The notes beneath the pieces are model-generated. The model ran no database searches. It had not been told where the DNA came from and saw only the letters and a program-made list of their open reading frames with translations. This document shows, piece by piece, positions 62,001 through 64,000 of a stretch of 64,000 nucleotides of DNA. How positions within the stretch are numbered: the stretch's first letter is position 1; every line of letters begins with the position of its first letter. A program made the translations under genes and the position numbers. This DNA comes from Sanderia malayensis. Its lineage: Eukaryota > Cnidaria > Scyphozoa > Semaeostomeae > Pelagiidae. Location: the NCBI GenBank assembly GCA_013076295.1, contig RQOL01000906.1:4216001-4280000 (forward strand), in the 5' to 3' direction.

Positions 62001-64000
62001 ACGATGCCAAATTCCGCTTACACTTCTATTCCTCCACTCCTGTATCCAGTGCTTTTTTCAATAGTCTTCCAGCCCAGCAAATATGAGAGTTGAAGCAAAT
62101 GCAATACAGTAAACACCCGCATATAAGAACCAACGAATTAGGAACCTTACAGGCTGAAATCCCTGCTCAAAACAATAGAAAAGACAATGGGCTATTGTAT
62201 TTGAACAATAGGGTGGATGCAAAATTCACAGGTTCTTATACGCGGGTGTTTACTGTATCTGTTATTCTCTGTTATTCTAAAACAGAACAGCGGTAGACAC
62301 ACTGTCACTGGGCATTCGCTCACACACTCTCCGTTTTTCTTCTCATACAGAAATACAAGCAGCCAAAAATGAACCACAATTTCTACACACAAATCTACTT
62401 TGTTGTGTTCATTGTCCTCGGTGCCTTCTTCATCCTCAACTTGTTTATTGGAGTCATCATCGACAACTTCAACAGATTGAAGCAGCAATACGAAGACGGT
62501 GTCGGCATCTACTTGACCAACGACCAACGCAACTGGGTAAACATGTTGAAATCGGCGGCAGGCAAAAGGCCTACGAGAAGACTGACAAGGCCAACGGTAA
62601 GTCTTAAAATCCTTCAGAATTTCATCCTTGAGCTCATATACGTGTAAATAATACTATATCTGCTGCTAAGTATATAACCATGAATAACCATGTATTCGTG
62701 TGGTGAGCTATGACAAGGGCTGAGGGCCGCAGAACCAAGTGGTCCTCCTGATTCCACGTTCGGCCGTAGGCGAAATAACCCAGCAACAAGCCTGTTGCAA
62801 CTTACAACCGTTTAAAATTACCAGAATACAAAGTACCAGAAGTTACGCGGACAAAATTCCAATACACATATATCCAATTATCGGCAGATTATTATAATGG
62901 CATATTCCAAATTGTTTTGTAGTCCAAATGGCGTGGTACATTATTCGATTTCATTGCCACAAAACAGTTCGAGCTGTTCATTATGTCTGTGATCATTGCC
63001 AACATGCTGACGATGATGATTCAGCACCACGAGCAGTCAAAAGAAGTCGAAGTGGCCCTCGAGTATCTCAATTACCTTTTCACTGGCATCTTCACAGCAG
63101 AAGCAGTAATCAGATTGATCGCAATGCGGCTAGAGTATTTCAAATCGCTGATGAACGTGTTCGACTTTCTCGTTGTTATTCTTTCAATTGGAGGTGAGTT
63201 ACCTATATCCATCTGTAATTTCCATCCAGTTCGTTACCAACAAAGCAACATGCCATGTTTCCATCAAAACTTTCTCGACTTCTAGGACTTCTTTTCTCTT
63301 CTTCTCTGTGCATTCTATCAATCGTTGCAATCGATTCTTCTTCTCCGCATTAAATTCTTCCCCATCGCTGTTCTTCAACGATTGATTCCCATAATCTACT
63401 AGACTTGTTAATTCTGCTTCCCGTAAGCCCCCTACAAACTTATAAACTTCATTCTCTCGTATCGTATGCTACTTGTAACTGTGACAGCTTCGAGCTGCAG
63501 AGCCTTCTATCATTACTATCAAAATATATTGTCAATATTCTCGCGTTTCAGTGATTATTTTCGAGAAAACACAATCCAATAAAGAGATGGATTTCTCGCC
63601 GGGACTTCTTCGCGTGATTCGAGTATTTCGCCTCGGCAGACTGCTACGCTTCTTCGACAGTGCAAAAGGGATCCGCCAACTACTATTCACAATCGTAAAA
63701 TCAGCACCAGCATTGATTAACATCGGCACGTTATTGTTCCTCGTCATGTTCATCTACGCAATCATGGGCATGAACTTCTTCATGTACGTCACAGAGAATG
63801 GCGCCTTCAACCAGGTCGTCAACTTCAGAACATTCGGCAGCAGCTTCTGTTTACTTTTCAGGATTTCCACAGCTGCAGGCTGGAATGGTGTGCTTGAAGC
63901 TGCGATGGTCAAGCCGCCCAAATGCAACCCGGTAAAGCAGCCAGCACTTGGCGGTAATGACAACTGTGGCTCTCCTATCTTGGCCGTCATATACTTTGTC
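44088..64000 (+). CDS. NaV2: Voltage-gated sodium channel alpha subunit, DKEA-type cnidarian NaV2, partial (runs off right edge)
   Basis: Four-domain channel carrying action-potential current. Exons: 44088-44384, 53567-53694, 54165-54245, 54562-54690, 54787-54878, 55089-55280, 55623-55680, 55957-56101, 56440-56577, 57072-57455, 57885-58079, 58471-58812, 59168-59347, 59832-59967, 60125-60558, 60856-61029, 61154-61255, 61471-61746, 61893-61946, 62351-62596, 62923-63193, 63552 onward; all phases close, about 1,500 residues so far. S4 sensors: KTFRVLRALKTIS (I), MRVFRLLRVLKLAQSWK (II), LRSLRALRPLRAVSRFEG (III), LLRVIRVFRLGRLLRFF (IV). Pore loops: TLDYWESVY, ILCGKWIEPQW, ATLEGWFEVM, STAAGWNGV, giving filter D-K-E-A. 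The IFM position of the III-IV linker reads IYL. The I-II linker is short (about 65 residues); the II-III linker is basic, then Asn-rich. Domain IV S6 and the C-tail lie beyond the window. A Ca channel or NALCN is excluded by pore and S4 sequence. Confidence 0.93.
44385..53566. other. Sodium channel intron 1 (about 9.2 kb)
   Basis: No second gene was recognised inside. It holds a (TA)n tract at 44945-44972, the family C MITE at 48046-48222, and anonymous open frames including a 155-codon minus-strand frame at 49693-50160 with no domain. The intron interrupts the N-terminal tail before the conserved TFVVVNNKLGKQTVYRFS segment, at phase 0. Confidence 0.6.
48046..48222. mobile_element. MITE family C copy in sodium channel intron 1
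   Basis: About 177 bases with inverted termini: left ATTTCCTCTATTTAGCGCCC, right GGGCGCTTATTAGAGGAAAT. The interior is AT-rich with a doubled TTTGCAAAATATT word. Confidence 0.8.
54949..55038. repeat. 40-bp tandem triplication in a sodium channel intron
   Basis: AGCTTGACAG starts at 54949, 54989 and 55029, 40 bases apart, with TTGAAAATGCGTGT between. It lies between the domain I S4 exon and the S5 exon. Confidence 0.85.
55757..55918. mobile_element. MITE-like element (family D) in a sodium channel intron
   Basis: Imperfect terminal inverted repeats: left GTCTAGCCTCTAATAACGAC then CAACTTCG, right AAGTTGGCCGCTATTCGGAG then GTTCGACC. Inner words such as TAATAACGGTCACTTGAAC repeat. Single copy in this window. 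Confidence 0.55.
56955..57030. mobile_element. MITE family A fragment in a sodium channel intron
   Basis: Contains AACAATAGCCTATTGTTTTT followed by a GCATTCGAAATTTGCAGG end resembling the other copies. Terminal repeats are incomplete. Confidence 0.4.
58265..58392. repeat. 27-bp minisatellite in a sodium channel intron
   Basis: Four to five units of CACAAGTTACTCCTGGTCTA plus TATATTC, period 27 bases. Because 27 is a multiple of three it produces open frames with nine-residue repeats on both strands, none of them genes. Confidence 0.9.
59480..59830. repeat. About 186-bp tandem duplication with inner TTTACTCTGATAA repeats
   Basis: GATGCTTCACATTTCCTAC at 59591 recurs as GATGCTTCGCATTTCCTAC at 59777. 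Smaller words (CCTTTACTCTGATAAAAGAA, CTCTCATAATAAAAGTCTT) repeat within. It lies in the intron after the II-III linker exon. Confidence 0.8.
62105..62256. mobile_element. MITE family A, complete copy in a sodium channel intron
   Basis: About 152 bases, left end TACAGTAAACACCCGCATAT, right end ATACGCGGGTGTTTACTGTA, interior AATGGGCTATTGTATTTGAA then CAATAG. Structure identical to the copy at 30352-30502. Confidence 0.9.
63247..63385 (-). pseudogene. Reverse-complement copy of sodium channel II-III linker exon within a downstream intron
   Basis: The complement of this stretch reads AAGAACAGCGATGGGGAAGA, AATGCGGAGAAGAAGAATCG and ATTGCAACGATTGATAGAAT, matching exon 59168-59347 (AAGAACAGCGATGGAGAAGA, AATGCGGAGAAGAAGAATAG, ATTGCAGCGATTGATAGAAT). 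The match covers roughly the last 130 bases of that exon, through its donor site and slightly into the intron, so it arose at DNA level. It sits in the intron between 63193 and 63552 and has no intact frame of its own. Confidence 0.9.

Noticed and set aside
63173..63385. Plus-strand frame with VHSINRCNRFFFSAL as a protein
   Set aside because: It is the antisense of the copied channel exon, mirrored by a similar antisense frame at 59002-59346.
44088..64000. Voltage-gated calcium channel or NALCN identity for the large channel
   Set aside because: Pore loops are TLDYWE, CGKWIE, TLEGW and TAAGW, and the S4 and III-IV linker match NaV; calcium channels carry EEEE-type and NALCN EEKE-type filters.

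Overview
This is eukaryotic nuclear DNA with many short exons, GT-AG introns and abundant small inverted-repeat transposon relics. The best taxonomic clue is the voltage-gated sodium channel in the right half. Its four pore loops read Asp-Lys-Glu-Ala, a filter described for sodium-selective channels of Cnidaria (sea anemone NaV2.5 type and jellyfish channels). Bilaterian NaV1 has DEKA, and other early-animal NaV2 channels have DEEA. The window is therefore most likely cnidarian; genus and class cannot be set from the sequence alone.

Layout. From 1 to 36.6 kb, eight genes lie on the minus strand, head to tail, mostly 0.4-1.1 kb apart: a lamin B receptor/sterol C14-reductase (LBR, 3' end beyond the left edge), the E3 ubiquitin ligase UBE3A, the ER oxidoreductase ERO1, an unnamed SAM-domain protein, the replication-stress protein ETAA1, a stathmin-domain protein (STMND1-like), a centrosomal kizuna-like protein (KIZ) and the ER cargo receptor cornichon (CNIH). 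Exon-intron structures were rebuilt by hand; the reading frame closes across all introns except one unclear junction in LBR. ETAA1 and the stathmin gene are separated by about 2.8 kb holding a 134-bp tandem satellite rich in telomere-like CCCTAA hexamers, and perhaps a small two-exon gene.

From 36.6 to 64 kb the plus strand carries one large gene, the sodium channel. Twenty-two coding exons, from the cytoplasmic N-terminus to just after the domain IV pore loop, lie between 44.1 and 64.0 kb and run off the right edge. Its first intron is about 9.2 kb. Two further short in-frame plus-strand exons at 37.75-38.11 kb may be an alternative N-terminus of the channel or a small separate gene.

The most unusual structures are two inverted exon copies. 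A reverse-complement copy of about 130 bp of the channel's II-III linker exon sits in an intron 4 kb downstream in the same transcription unit; this resembles the exon plus intronic complementary sequence arrangement that recruits ADAR editing in other animals. An inverted fragment of CNIH exon 3 sits inside a KIZ intron. The channel also carries IYL where vertebrate NaV channels have the IFM inactivation motif. The genes do not form a pathway together, although several act at the ER, nuclear envelope or centrosome.
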